Program-made: the position numbers and the translations under genes | DNA from: Tritrichomonas musculus | Taxonomy: Eukaryota > Parabasalia > Tritrichomonadida > Tritrichomonadidae | Direction: 5' to 3' | Length of the DNA stretch: 35,880 nucleotides | Assembly (NCBI GenBank): GCA_039105265.1 | Contig: JAPFFF010000161.1 | Span: forward strand, 1 to 35,880 | Notes under the pieces: generated by a model | The model's database searches: none | What the model saw: only the letters and a program-made list of their open reading frames with translations | Told to the model about the DNA's origin: nothing | Shown: in pieces, positions 25,175 through 34,530 of the stretch | Layout of the letters: each line of letters begins with the position of its first letter | Numbering within the stretch: position 1 is the stretch's first letter

Positions 25175-27355
25175 ATGATTAAAATACCTATTGAAAATTA
25201 TGAAAAAGACATTGATGCGCATTTTTCCAAAGAAAAAAAAAGTGAAATCCTTGATCTTTTCACAAAGTCTAATAATCTTCGTTCAAAAAGAGAATTCAGA
25301 GAAATTCAAAGCTATTTACAAGAAGCATGTTTACAAGGTGATATAGATTTAATTAAAATTTATCTCAGTGAAACCATACAAACAGAAGATCTTACATTCA
25401 AAATCGACAGAACAACCAAAACGGCGTCATTATTTCAAGTTAGCAGCAACATTAGTCAAATTATTATACCACGAACAGTCCAACATAAATCGATTGAATA
25501 TTTAATCACCAGCATTACTGGCACAAATCGAGATATCAAAACCGTCAAATTTGCTGAAGATTCAGCGGTTAATGCGATTTATTTTAGAGCATTTTCAAGG
25601 TCAAAAATTAATGAAATTCAATTTCCATCAAGTTTAAAAGAATTGAAAGAAGGTTGGTGCAATGATACAAGTGAATTAAAAAAAATTATAATTTCACCTT
25701 CAAATGGTCAATTCATATTCAAAGATGACAAATATTTACTTGGTAAAACAGATCCAAATAGTGATGAATTTGACATTTTTTATTTTGCGAATCGTGAAAT
25801 TAAAGAAATTTCTATTCCATCAAATATCAAAGTCATATCACCATATGCCTTTTACGGTTGCAAAAATCTGACAAAAGTAGAAATTTCACCAAATTCCAAT
25901 TTACAAACAATTGGATCAAATGCATTTTCATATTCAACTATTGAAGAAATTTTTATTCCTCCAAATGTTGAAAAAATATATAAATTTGCGTTTGCTGAAT
26001 GTTCAAATCTGAAAAAAGTCAAAATTCCACCAAATTCTAATTTAAAAATAATTGGATCATTTGCATTTTCAGGGTCATCTATTGAAGAAATTTTTTTTCC
26101 GCCAAAAGTTTTTAAAATTTGTGAACATGCATTTGACAATTGCATATATCTGAAAAAAATTGATATTCCACAAAATTCTCATTTACAAACAATTGAATCA
26201 ACCGCATTTTATGAGACAAAAATTAATGAAATTGATTTTCCAGCCAGTTTAAAAGAACTGGAGAACGGTTGGTGTTATGGGGCAAATGAATTGAAAAAAA
26301 TAATAATTTCACCTTCGAATGGTCAATTCATATTCATAGATGACAAATATTTACTTGGTAAAACAGATCCAAATAGTGATGAATTTGACATTTTTTATTT
26401 TGCGAATCGTGAAATTAGAGAAATTTCTATTCCATCAAATATCAAAGTCATATCACCATATGCCTTTTACGGTTGCAAAAATCTGACAAAAGTAGAAATT
26501 TCACCAAATTCCAATTTACAAACAATTGGATCAAATGCATTTTCAGGGTCATCTATTGAAGAAATTATTATTCCGCCAAAAGTTTCAAAAATATGTGAAG
26601 ATGCATTTTACATTTGCCATAATCTTGCAAAAATTGACTTATCACAAAATTCAAATATACAAACAATTGAATCACACGCATTTTGTTATTCAAAAATTGA
26701 CGAAATTTATTTTCCAGCCAGTGTGAAAGAATTGAAAAAAGGTTGGTGTTGTGGAGCAAAAGATTTGACAAAAATTATAATTTCACCTTCGAATGGTCAA
26801 TTCATATTCAAAGAAGACAAATATTTACTTGGTAAAACAGATCCAAATGGTGATCAATTTGACAAACTTCTATTTGCAAATCGTAGAATTAAAGAAATTT
26901 CTATTCCGTTAAATATCAAAGTCATATCATCATTTGCATTTGATAATTGCAAAAATCTGACAAAAGTAGAAATTTCACCAAATTCCAATCTGCAAACAAT
27001 TGAATCAAATGCATTTTCATATTCAACTATTAAAGAAATTTTTATTCCACCAAAAGTTTCAAAAATATGTGAAGATGCATTTTATGAATGCAACGATTTA
27101 ACAAAAATTGAATTTTCGCCAAATTCCAATTTGCAAACAATTGAATCAAATGCATTTTCATTTTTAAATATTGAAAAAATTTTTATTCCTCCAAAAGTTT
27201 CTAAAATATGCGAAGATACATTTCACTTTTGCCAAAATCTGGCAAAAATTGAATTTTCACAAAATTCAAATTTACAAACAATTGAATCACAGAACATAGG
27301 AAACTCTCGAGATATGTCGATATGCTTCGAAATTAATAATATATACTCACCATAG
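25175..27355 (+). CDS. BspA-like leucine-rich repeat protein, 3' end replaced by mobile element
   Basis: The first ATG (MIKIPIENYEKD, 25175) opens the frame. Residues 1-75 form a helical head (FREIQSYLQEACLQGDIDLI) of the ankyrin/DUF3447-like kind common in trichomonads. From about residue 80 to the end are LRR_5 repeats of about 23 residues with the pattern IxxIxIPPxVxxIxxxAFxxCxNLxxV. Three long blocks repeat (KELKEGWC, ELENGWCYG, ELKKGWCCG), each followed by IIISPSNGQFIF and KYLLGKTDPN. At 27291 the host sequence stops in mid-repeat (NLQTIES), and the last 21 codons come from the inserted element. The normal protein would continue, so this allele is 3'-truncated and may be non-functional. 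The family often mediates surface or protein-protein contacts. This one lacks a signal peptide, so a cytoplasmic role is more likely. Confidence 0.85.
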   Translation: MIKIPIENYEKDIDAHFSKEKKSEILDLFTKSNNLRSKREFREIQSYLQEACLQGDIDLIKIYLSETIQTEDLTFKIDRTTKTASLFQVSSNISQIIIPRTVQHKSIEYLITSITGTNRDIKTVKFAEDSAVNAIYFRAFSRSKINEIQFPSSLKELKEGWCNDTSELKKIIISPSNGQFIFKDDKYLLGKTDPNSDEFDIFYFANREIKEISIPSNIKVISPYAFYGCKNLTKVEISPNSNLQTIGSNAFSYSTIEEIFIPPNVEKIYKFAFAECSNLKKVKIPPNSNLKIIGSFAFSGSSIEEIFFPPKVFKICEHAFDNCIYLKKIDIPQNSHLQTIESTAFYETKINEIDFPASLKELENGWCYGANELKKIIISPSNGQFIFIDDKYLLGKTDPNSDEFDIFYFANREIREISIPSNIKVISPYAFYGCKNLTKVEISPNSNLQTIGSNAFSGSSIEEIIIPPKVSKICEDAFYICHNLAKIDLSQNSNIQTIESHAFCYSKIDEIYFPASVKELKKGWCCGAKDLTKIIISPSNGQFIFKEDKYLLGKTDPNGDQFDKLLFANRRIKEISIPLNIKVISSFAFDNCKNLTKVEISPNSNLQTIESNAFSYSTIKEIFIPPKVSKICEDAFYECNDLTKIEFSPNSNLQTIESNAFSFLNIEKIFIPPKVSKICEDTFHFCQNLAKIEFSQNSNLQTIESQNIGNSRDMSICFEINNIYSP

Positions 27356-28251
27356 ATAGTTATTGATGATTTCAGATTTTAAGCGAAATCGCGGCGGAGA
27401 GTCTTTCAAAAAGTTGTGATTTTCATAACGAGTCTCCAGACGTAAATGTAAAAATGTTTCAAAATTTATGGTATTATAAGAATATATATTGCAAGCATCT
27501 TAATATATATCAATTGCTATATTTTTATTAGCTTCGCTTTGCATCGAGTTATTAATAAAATATATTTCAAAAATTTGATTTTTGTATTTTTGCATTAAAT
27601 GTCAGAAAAAAAAATAGGTGTACCTACATAATTAGTATAACAATAATTGCATTACTGTATTGTATATGATTATAAAATTATAGGATTGTATGCTTATTGT
27701 ATATAGAGTAATAACCAAAAACTCCTATCCGTGAAGAATGAGATTTTTTATATTAAGATAAAAATACAAAAAAACTCGTTACTAACAATATCGGCCAAAA
27801 TTCAATATTTTTACCCAAAAATTGGTTATTTGTCTTATTATGATGTTAAAAACACGATTAAGCAAAAAAATTGCGCATTATAAGTATATATCCCGAGATA
27901 AAGCGATTTACACTATTTTTAGCCGATTTTACGATTTTTTTTGGAAAAAACGATTCCAGAACAGAGCCAACGAATGACCGGTATATTACATTTATCTTAA
28001 ATAGTAGTATACATTGCATTATATATTATATTAAATTTTTAGAAAAATCGTCCGCCAAATTTTCGAGAAAAATCAATTACAAAATTATACTACATTTGAA
28101 TAGAAATTCCTCTCAATTTTGGCAACTTTCTTTGATCATATCTCAGTATATACGCAAAATTAGGGAAACGTTTTCTATTAAAATATTCTTATAATATGAT
28201 ATACTTTATTATATATTAATTTCAAAAGATTATGAGAGTTTCCTATGTTCT
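27291..28251 (+). repeat. 961-bp direct repeat with 18-bp inverted ends, copy 1
   Basis: It begins AGAACATAGGAAACTCTC (27291-27308) and ends with the exact reverse complement (28234-28251). Just inside both ends lie related motifs (CTTCGAAATTAATAATATA at the left, CTTTTGAAATTAATATATA read inward from the right), so the inverted similarity goes beyond the 18 bp. No credible gene is inside: a 107-codon frame at 27871-28194 starts at TTG and has no domain. It precedes the transposase ATG by 81 bp and so may carry its promoter. Confidence 0.85.
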
Positions 28252-28319
28252 ATAATTTTTCGTGGTCATGCTTTTTTTTCCTTTCAAATTTAAAAACCTC
28301 TGAAATTTTCAATATAGAA

Positions 28320-28324
28320 TCATT
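28320..28324 (+). promoter_or_regulatory. Initiator-like TCATT before the transposase ATG
   Basis: TCATT followed by a T run lies 9 bases before the ATG at 28333. It fits the trichomonad initiator consensus TCAYW, where transcription starts at the A and 5' leaders are very short. It is repeated at 31419 and 34518 in the other units. Short motif, moderate support. Confidence 0.4.
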
Positions 28325-28332
28325 TTTTTTTA

Positions 28333-30309
28333 ATGGCGCCTAAGCGAAATCCATCATGGTTTACTCCCGAAACAGGAGCAAAAGCAAGATCTCAGCAAAC
28401 TTACGAAAAGCTCTTAGAAGACAATCAAAGATTACAAGGTGAAAATGAAAGGTTAATTTTGGAGAATACAAGGCTAAAAAGACAAATAGCAGACTTACTG
28501 AAAATTAAATTGAATATACCAGAAGACAAACAAAAAACGATTAATATTAGTCCAATAGTATTAAGATTCATCGGCGCTACATGGGATAATATAACAAAAT
28601 TTCCTCAAGGAAGACGTTATGATGGACTTCACGAATTCTTTGCACTGTTAAGCATGATGAGTCCACATTACTTCAATATTTTAAATACTAATTTATTGTT
28701 CCCAACATATAAAACTGCTTCAACATATAGAAAGCAAGCTCTCGCTAATTTAGGAATACATGACGACATTTTTAATGGCGATATACAAAATATTTTGAAT
28801 ATCATGTCAAGGTTTTTACCAAATAATTTTACTGGAAAAGGAGTTATCATGGTTGATGCTGCATATGTTACACCGTATGTCAAAGTAAACAAAAATGGTA
28901 GGATTGATGGCGTGCTAAATCTCAAAGAGATCGATCCAGAATTAGCAGAAACATTTATTAATGATGACAACGAATTTTTAGAATTTATTAAATTAAATTA
29001 TAACTCAGTGATACAAGCAGAATTCGGTATGACATTTGCACCATTAAATCCAGAATTTAAACAGTTTCCAATTGCATGTATTCCGTCGACATCAGGTAAG
29101 GCAACACAAGAGTTACGCGAAAAAATTGAATCGATCATATCACTCATGCCAAAAAACATAAGTATTATCGGATTAGGCACTGATGGTGACAACACTTATA
29201 GCATATATGCAAATATATTCATCGACAAAATTATTGGTAACTTCGAAAGATTCCTAAGTCTTGGTGCTGTTGGTATAATTAAAATATTTGCAGTATTAAT
29301 TCATTTTTCAGATCCATTGCACCTGACAAAAAGAGATCGTTACAGAAAATCCTCTCTTGAAGAATTCCTAGTTTCTCCATATGATTCTTATGAAACACGG
29401 TCTGCAGAAGATTTAAAAACTATTGGAATTGCTCCTTACTTATTGGATAACAACAAAGGACGTAAAATGGAAGATGACCTCCCAAAAAAATTGTTTACTT
29501 TACAAACAATTCAAAAAATAATTGATAACGAAGACTTTTATTTACTTTTATCAATGCTTCCTTCTACACTCTTACTAGAGGCACTATTCAGGAATTCACT
29601 AAGTCGGCAAGAGACTATTGACTATCTTTTACTTGGTGCAAGTATTGTATTGATTTATTATCTTATGCAACAATATGTCATTGAACACAACTTAAAAATC
29701 TATCGTGTGCAGCCCAATACCTATAAGAAAATGAGATGTTTCACAGATAATTGGTGTAAACAATACATATTTACTGCAATTGGAATTGCATCTCAAATAA
29801 TCACTGAAGAAGCTATTGATACAGGTGCATGCAGTTCACACTACCAAGAACACAATTTTGCAAATGTTCGGAGGCATAATAAAAAAGATGACAGCCACGT
29901 GAATTTCCAGAAATCAATGAAATACATTCTATTGGAGCACGAATTGTACAAGAACATGCCTATTGAAGAAAAAGTTCCAGAATCACGAAGTGACAGTGGG
30001 AAGAAAATTTTTGACAACACTCCAGTTGAAGAACGTCCAATAATTTACTATCTTCGGCAAGCATTGTACCTTTGGAAGAATGTTCAAATTGTAAGAAAAA
30101 TGCCATTATTGAATTTAATCGATCCAGAGCCAAGAAAAATGCCATTTCAAGAGTTAAGTGGGATTTTGGGGAATTTTTATGAAAAAAATCGACGTTCAAT
30201 TTCTACCAAATCAACGGGCATGATAAAAACAGCTGGCTTGAACAACATGATATTTTGGAATGCTGATGAGCAGTTGAATAACTTGGTTAATGATGATGAT
30301 TCTGAATAA
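28333..30309 (+). CDS. Putative DDE transposase, P-element/THAP9-like, 658 aa, copy 1
   Basis: A basic start (MAPKRNPSWF) is followed by a leucine-zipper-like coiled coil at residues about 22-58 (LLEDNQRLQGENERLILEN). The core has plausible acidic catalytic positions: Asp175 in GVIMVDAAYV, Asp284/Asp286 in IGLGTDGDNTY, a DPLHLTKRDRYRK motif at 327-339 and Glu506 in HYQEHNFANVRRHNKKDD. The D-P-x-H-x-x-K-x-x-R pattern and the late Glu beside a basic stretch resemble P-element/THAP9 transposases. I see no THAP zinc finger, and the superfamily assignment is tentative. The acidic tail ends NDDDSE. Stop TAA lies within TAAA. A 21-bp perfect inverted repeat flanks the gene (28234-28254 and 30387-30407). 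The frame is intact, so recent activity is possible. Confidence 0.65.
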   Translation: MAPKRNPSWFTPETGAKARSQQTYEKLLEDNQRLQGENERLILENTRLKRQIADLLKIKLNIPEDKQKTINISPIVLRFIGATWDNITKFPQGRRYDGLHEFFALLSMMSPHYFNILNTNLLFPTYKTASTYRKQALANLGIHDDIFNGDIQNILNIMSRFLPNNFTGKGVIMVDAAYVTPYVKVNKNGRIDGVLNLKEIDPELAETFINDDNEFLEFIKLNYNSVIQAEFGMTFAPLNPEFKQFPIACIPSTSGKATQELREKIESIISLMPKNISIIGLGTDGDNTYSIYANIFIDKIIGNFERFLSLGAVGIIKIFAVLIHFSDPLHLTKRDRYRKSSLEEFLVSPYDSYETRSAEDLKTIGIAPYLLDNNKGRKMEDDLPKKLFTLQTIQKIIDNEDFYLLLSMLPSTLLLEALFRNSLSRQETIDYLLLGASIVLIYYLMQQYVIEHNLKIYRVQPNTYKKMRCFTDNWCKQYIFTAIGIASQIITEEAIDTGACSSHYQEHNFANVRRHNKKDDSHVNFQKSMKYILLEHELYKNMPIEEKVPESRSDSGKKIFDNTPVEERPIIYYLRQALYLWKNVQIVRKMPLLNLIDPEPRKMPFQELSGILGNFYEKNRRSISTKSTGMIKTAGLNNMIFWNADEQLNNLVNDDDSE

Positions 30310-30389
30310 AAGATAATTTTTTCATTTCACTTTTTATATATAGAAATATTTGAATATTTTATGACATGTCAAAAATTTTAAAAAAATAT

Positions 30390-31350
30390 AGAACATAGGA
30401 AACTCTCGAGATATGTCGATATGCTTCGAAATTAATAATATATACTCACCATAGATAGTTATTGATGATTTCAGATTTTAAGCGAAATCGCGGCGGAGAG
30501 TCTTTCAAAAAGTTGTGATTTTCATAACGAGTCTCCAGACGTAAATGTAAAAATGTTTCAAAATTTATGGTATTATAAGAATATATATTGCAAGCATCTT
30601 AATATATATCAATTGCTATATTTTTATTAGCTTCGCTTTGCATCGAGTTATTAATAAAATATATTTCAAAAATTTGATTTTTGTATTTTTGCATTAAATG
30701 TCAGAAAAAAAAATAGGTGTACCTACATAATTAGTATAACAATAATTGCATTACTGTATTGTATATGATTATAAAATTATAGGATTGTATGCTTATTGTA
30801 TATAGAGTAATAACCAAAAACTCCTATCCGTGAAGAATGAGATTTTTTATATTAAGATAAAAATACAAAAAAACTCGTTACTAACAATATCGGCCAAAAT
30901 TCAATATTTTTACCCAAAAATTGGTTATTTGTCTTATTATGATGTTAAAAACACGATTAAGCAAAAAAATTGCGCATTATAAGTATATATCCCGAGATAA
31001 AGCGATTTACACTATTTTTAGCCGATTTTACGATTTTTTTTGGAAAAAACGATTCCAGAACAGAGCCAACGAATGACCGGTATATTACATTTATCTTAAA
31101 TAGTAGTATACATTGCATTATATATTATATTAAATTTTTAGAAAAATCGTCCGCCAAATTTTCGAGAAAAATCAATTACAAAATTATACTACATTTGAAT
31201 AGAAATTCCTCTCAATTTTGGCAACTTTCTTTGATCATATCTCAGTATATACGCAAAATTAGGGAAACGTTTTCTATTAAAATATTCTTATAATATGATA
31301 TACTTTATTATATATTAATTTCAAAAGATTATGAGAGTTTCCTATGTTCT
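30390..31350 (+). repeat. 961-bp direct repeat, copy 2
   Basis: It appears identical to copy 1, with inverted ends at 30390-30407 and 31333-31350. It is flanked by TAT on the left and ATA on the right, unlike copy 1 whose left flank is host CAC. Confidence 0.85.
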
Positions 31351-31431
31351 ATAATTTTTCGTGGTCATGCTTTTTTTTCCTTTCAAATTTAAAAACCTCT
31401 GAAATTTTCAATATAGAATCATTTTTTTTTA

Positions 31432-33408
31432 ATGGCGCCTAAGCGAAATCCATCATGGTTTACTCCCGAAACAGGAGCAAAAGCAAGATCTCAGCAAACT
31501 TACGAAAAGCTCTTAGAAGACAATCAAAGATTACAAGGTGAAAATGAAAGGTTAATTTTGGAGAATACAAGGCTAAAAAGACAAATAGCAGACTTACTGA
31601 AAATTAAATTGAATATACCAGAAGACAAACAAAAAACGATTAATATTAGTCCAATAGTATTAAGATTCATCGGCGCTACATGGGATAATATAACAAAATT
31701 TCCTCAAGGAAGACGTTATGATGGACTTCACGAATTCTTTGCACTGTTAAGCATGATGAGTCCACATTACTTCAATATTTTAAATACTAATTTATTGTTC
31801 CCAACATATAAAACTGCTTCAACATATAGAAAGCAAGCTCTCGCTAATTTAGGAATACATGACGACATTTTTAATGGCGATATACAAAATATTTTGAATA
31901 TCATGTCAAGGTTTTTACCAAATAATTTTACTGGAAAAGGAGTTATCATGGTTGATGCTGCATATGTTACACCGTATGTCAAAGTAAACAAAAATGGTAG
32001 GATTGATGGCGTGCTAAATCTCAAAGAGATCGATCCAGAATTAGCAGAAACATTTATTAATGATGACAACGAATTTTTAGAATTTATTAAATTAAATTAT
32101 AACTCAGTGATACAAGCAGAATTCGGTATGACATTTGCACCATTAAATCCAGAATTTAAACAGTTTCCAATTGCATGTATTCCGTCGACATCAGGTAAGG
32201 CAACACAAGAGTTACGCGAAAAAATTGAATCGATCATATCACTCATGCCAAAAAACATAAGTATTATCGGATTAGGCACTGATGGTGACAACACTTATAG
32301 CATATATGCAAATATATTCATCGACAAAATTATTGGTAACTTCGAAAGATTCCTAAGTCTTGGTGCTGTTGGTATAATTAAAATATTTGCAGTATTAATT
32401 CATTTTTCAGATCCATTGCACCTGACAAAAAGAGATCGTTACAGAAAATCCTCTCTTGAAGAATTCCTAGTTTCTCCATATGATTCTTATGAAACACGGT
32501 CTGCAGAAGATTTAAAAACTATTGGAATTGCTCCTTACTTATTGGATAACAACAAAGGACGTAAAATGGAAGATGACCTCCCAAAAAAATTGTTTACTTT
32601 ACAAACAATTCAAAAAATAATTGATAACGAAGACTTTTATTTACTTTTATCAATGCTTCCTTCTACACTCTTACTAGAGGCACTATTCAGGAATTCACTA
32701 AGTCGGCAAGAGACTATTGACTATCTTTTACTTGGTGCAAGTATTGTATTGATTTATTATCTTATGCAACAATATGTCATTGAACACAACTTAAAAATCT
32801 ATCGTGTGCAGCCCAATACCTATAAGAAAATGAGATGTTTCACAGATAATTGGTGTAAACAATACATATTTACTGCAATTGGAATTGCATCTCAAATAAT
32901 CACTGAAGAAGCTATTGATACAGGTGCATGCAGTTCACACTACCAAGAACACAATTTTGCAAATGTTCGGAGGCATAATAAAAAAGATGACAGCCACGTG
33001 AATTTCCAGAAATCAATGAAATACATTCTATTGGAGCACGAATTGTACAAGAACATGCCTATTGAAGAAAAAGTTCCAGAATCACGAAGTGACAGTGGGA
33101 AGAAAATTTTTGACAACACTCCAGTTGAAGAACGTCCAATAATTTACTATCTTCGGCAAGCATTGTACCTTTGGAAGAATGTTCAAATTGTAAGAAAAAT
33201 GCCATTATTGAATTTAATCGATCCAGAGCCAAGAAAAATGCCATTTCAAGAGTTAAGTGGGATTTTGGGGAATTTTTATGAAAAAAATCGACGTTCAATT
33301 TCTACCAAATCAACGGGCATGATAAAAACAGCTGGCTTGAACAACATGATATTTTGGAATGCTGATGAGCAGTTGAATAACTTGGTTAATGATGATGATT
33401 CTGAATAA
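31432..33408 (+). CDS. Putative DDE transposase, copy 2
   Basis: The protein is identical to copy 1 over all 658 residues, including the coiled coil and all candidate catalytic residues, and is offset by exactly 3,099 bp. The promoter-like TCATT and the TAAA at the stop are also kept. Identity of non-coding flanks as well as codons means very recent duplication or sequence homogenisation rather than selection on the protein. Confidence 0.65.
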   Translation: MAPKRNPSWFTPETGAKARSQQTYEKLLEDNQRLQGENERLILENTRLKRQIADLLKIKLNIPEDKQKTINISPIVLRFIGATWDNITKFPQGRRYDGLHEFFALLSMMSPHYFNILNTNLLFPTYKTASTYRKQALANLGIHDDIFNGDIQNILNIMSRFLPNNFTGKGVIMVDAAYVTPYVKVNKNGRIDGVLNLKEIDPELAETFINDDNEFLEFIKLNYNSVIQAEFGMTFAPLNPEFKQFPIACIPSTSGKATQELREKIESIISLMPKNISIIGLGTDGDNTYSIYANIFIDKIIGNFERFLSLGAVGIIKIFAVLIHFSDPLHLTKRDRYRKSSLEEFLVSPYDSYETRSAEDLKTIGIAPYLLDNNKGRKMEDDLPKKLFTLQTIQKIIDNEDFYLLLSMLPSTLLLEALFRNSLSRQETIDYLLLGASIVLIYYLMQQYVIEHNLKIYRVQPNTYKKMRCFTDNWCKQYIFTAIGIASQIITEEAIDTGACSSHYQEHNFANVRRHNKKDDSHVNFQKSMKYILLEHELYKNMPIEEKVPESRSDSGKKIFDNTPVEERPIIYYLRQALYLWKNVQIVRKMPLLNLIDPEPRKMPFQELSGILGNFYEKNRRSISTKSTGMIKTAGLNNMIFWNADEQLNNLVNDDDSE

Positions 33409-33488
33409 AAGATAATTTTTTCATTTCACTTTTTATATATAGAAATATTTGAATATTTTATGACATGTCAAAAATTTTAAAAAAATAT

Positions 33489-34449
33489 AGAACATAGGAA
33501 ACTCTCGAGATATGTCGATATGCTTCGAAATTAATAATATATACTCACCATAGATAGTTATTGATGATTTCAGATTTTAAGCGAAATCGCGGCGGAGAGT
33601 CTTTCAAAAAGTTGTGATTTTCATAACGAGTCTCCAGACGTAAATGTAAAAATGTTTCAAAATTTATGGTATTATAAGAATATATATTGCAAGCATCTTA
33701 ATATATATCAATTGCTATATTTTTATTAGCTTCGCTTTGCATCGAGTTATTAATAAAATATATTTCAAAAATTTGATTTTTGTATTTTTGCATTAAATGT
33801 CAGAAAAAAAAATAGGTGTACCTACATAATTAGTATAACAATAATTGCATTACTGTATTGTATATGATTATAAAATTATAGGATTGTATGCTTATTGTAT
33901 ATAGAGTAATAACCAAAAACTCCTATCCGTGAAGAATGAGATTTTTTATATTAAGATAAAAATACAAAAAAACTCGTTACTAACAATATCGGCCAAAATT
34001 CAATATTTTTACCCAAAAATTGGTTATTTGTCTTATTATGATGTTAAAAACACGATTAAGCAAAAAAATTGCGCATTATAAGTATATATCCCGAGATAAA
34101 GCGATTTACACTATTTTTAGCCGATTTTACGATTTTTTTTGGAAAAAACGATTCCAGAACAGAGCCAACGAATGACCGGTATATTACATTTATCTTAAAT
34201 AGTAGTATACATTGCATTATATATTATATTAAATTTTTAGAAAAATCGTCCGCCAAATTTTCGAGAAAAATCAATTACAAAATTATACTACATTTGAATA
34301 GAAATTCCTCTCAATTTTGGCAACTTTCTTTGATCATATCTCAGTATATACGCAAAATTAGGGAAACGTTTTCTATTAAAATATTCTTATAATATGATAT
34401 ACTTTATTATATATTAATTTCAAAAGATTATGAGAGTTTCCTATGTTCT
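33489..34449 (+). repeat. 961-bp direct repeat, copy 3
   Basis: This is the third apparently identical copy, with inverted ends at 33489-33506 and 34432-34449. It shows that the array continues in the same head-to-tail order. Confidence 0.85.
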
Positions 34450-34530
34450 ATAATTTTTCGTGGTCATGCTTTTTTTTCCTTTCAAATTTAAAAACCTCTG
34501 AAATTTTCAATATAGAATCATTTTTTTTTA

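Noticed and set aside
27871-28194. 107-codon frame inside each 961-bp repeat
   Set aside because: It starts at TTG, has no domain, and is repeated only because the whole DNA unit is. It is more likely non-coding.
28668-28970. Minus frames within the transposase genes
   Set aside because: They are antisense shadows of the 658-aa gene, identical in each copy for that reason alone.
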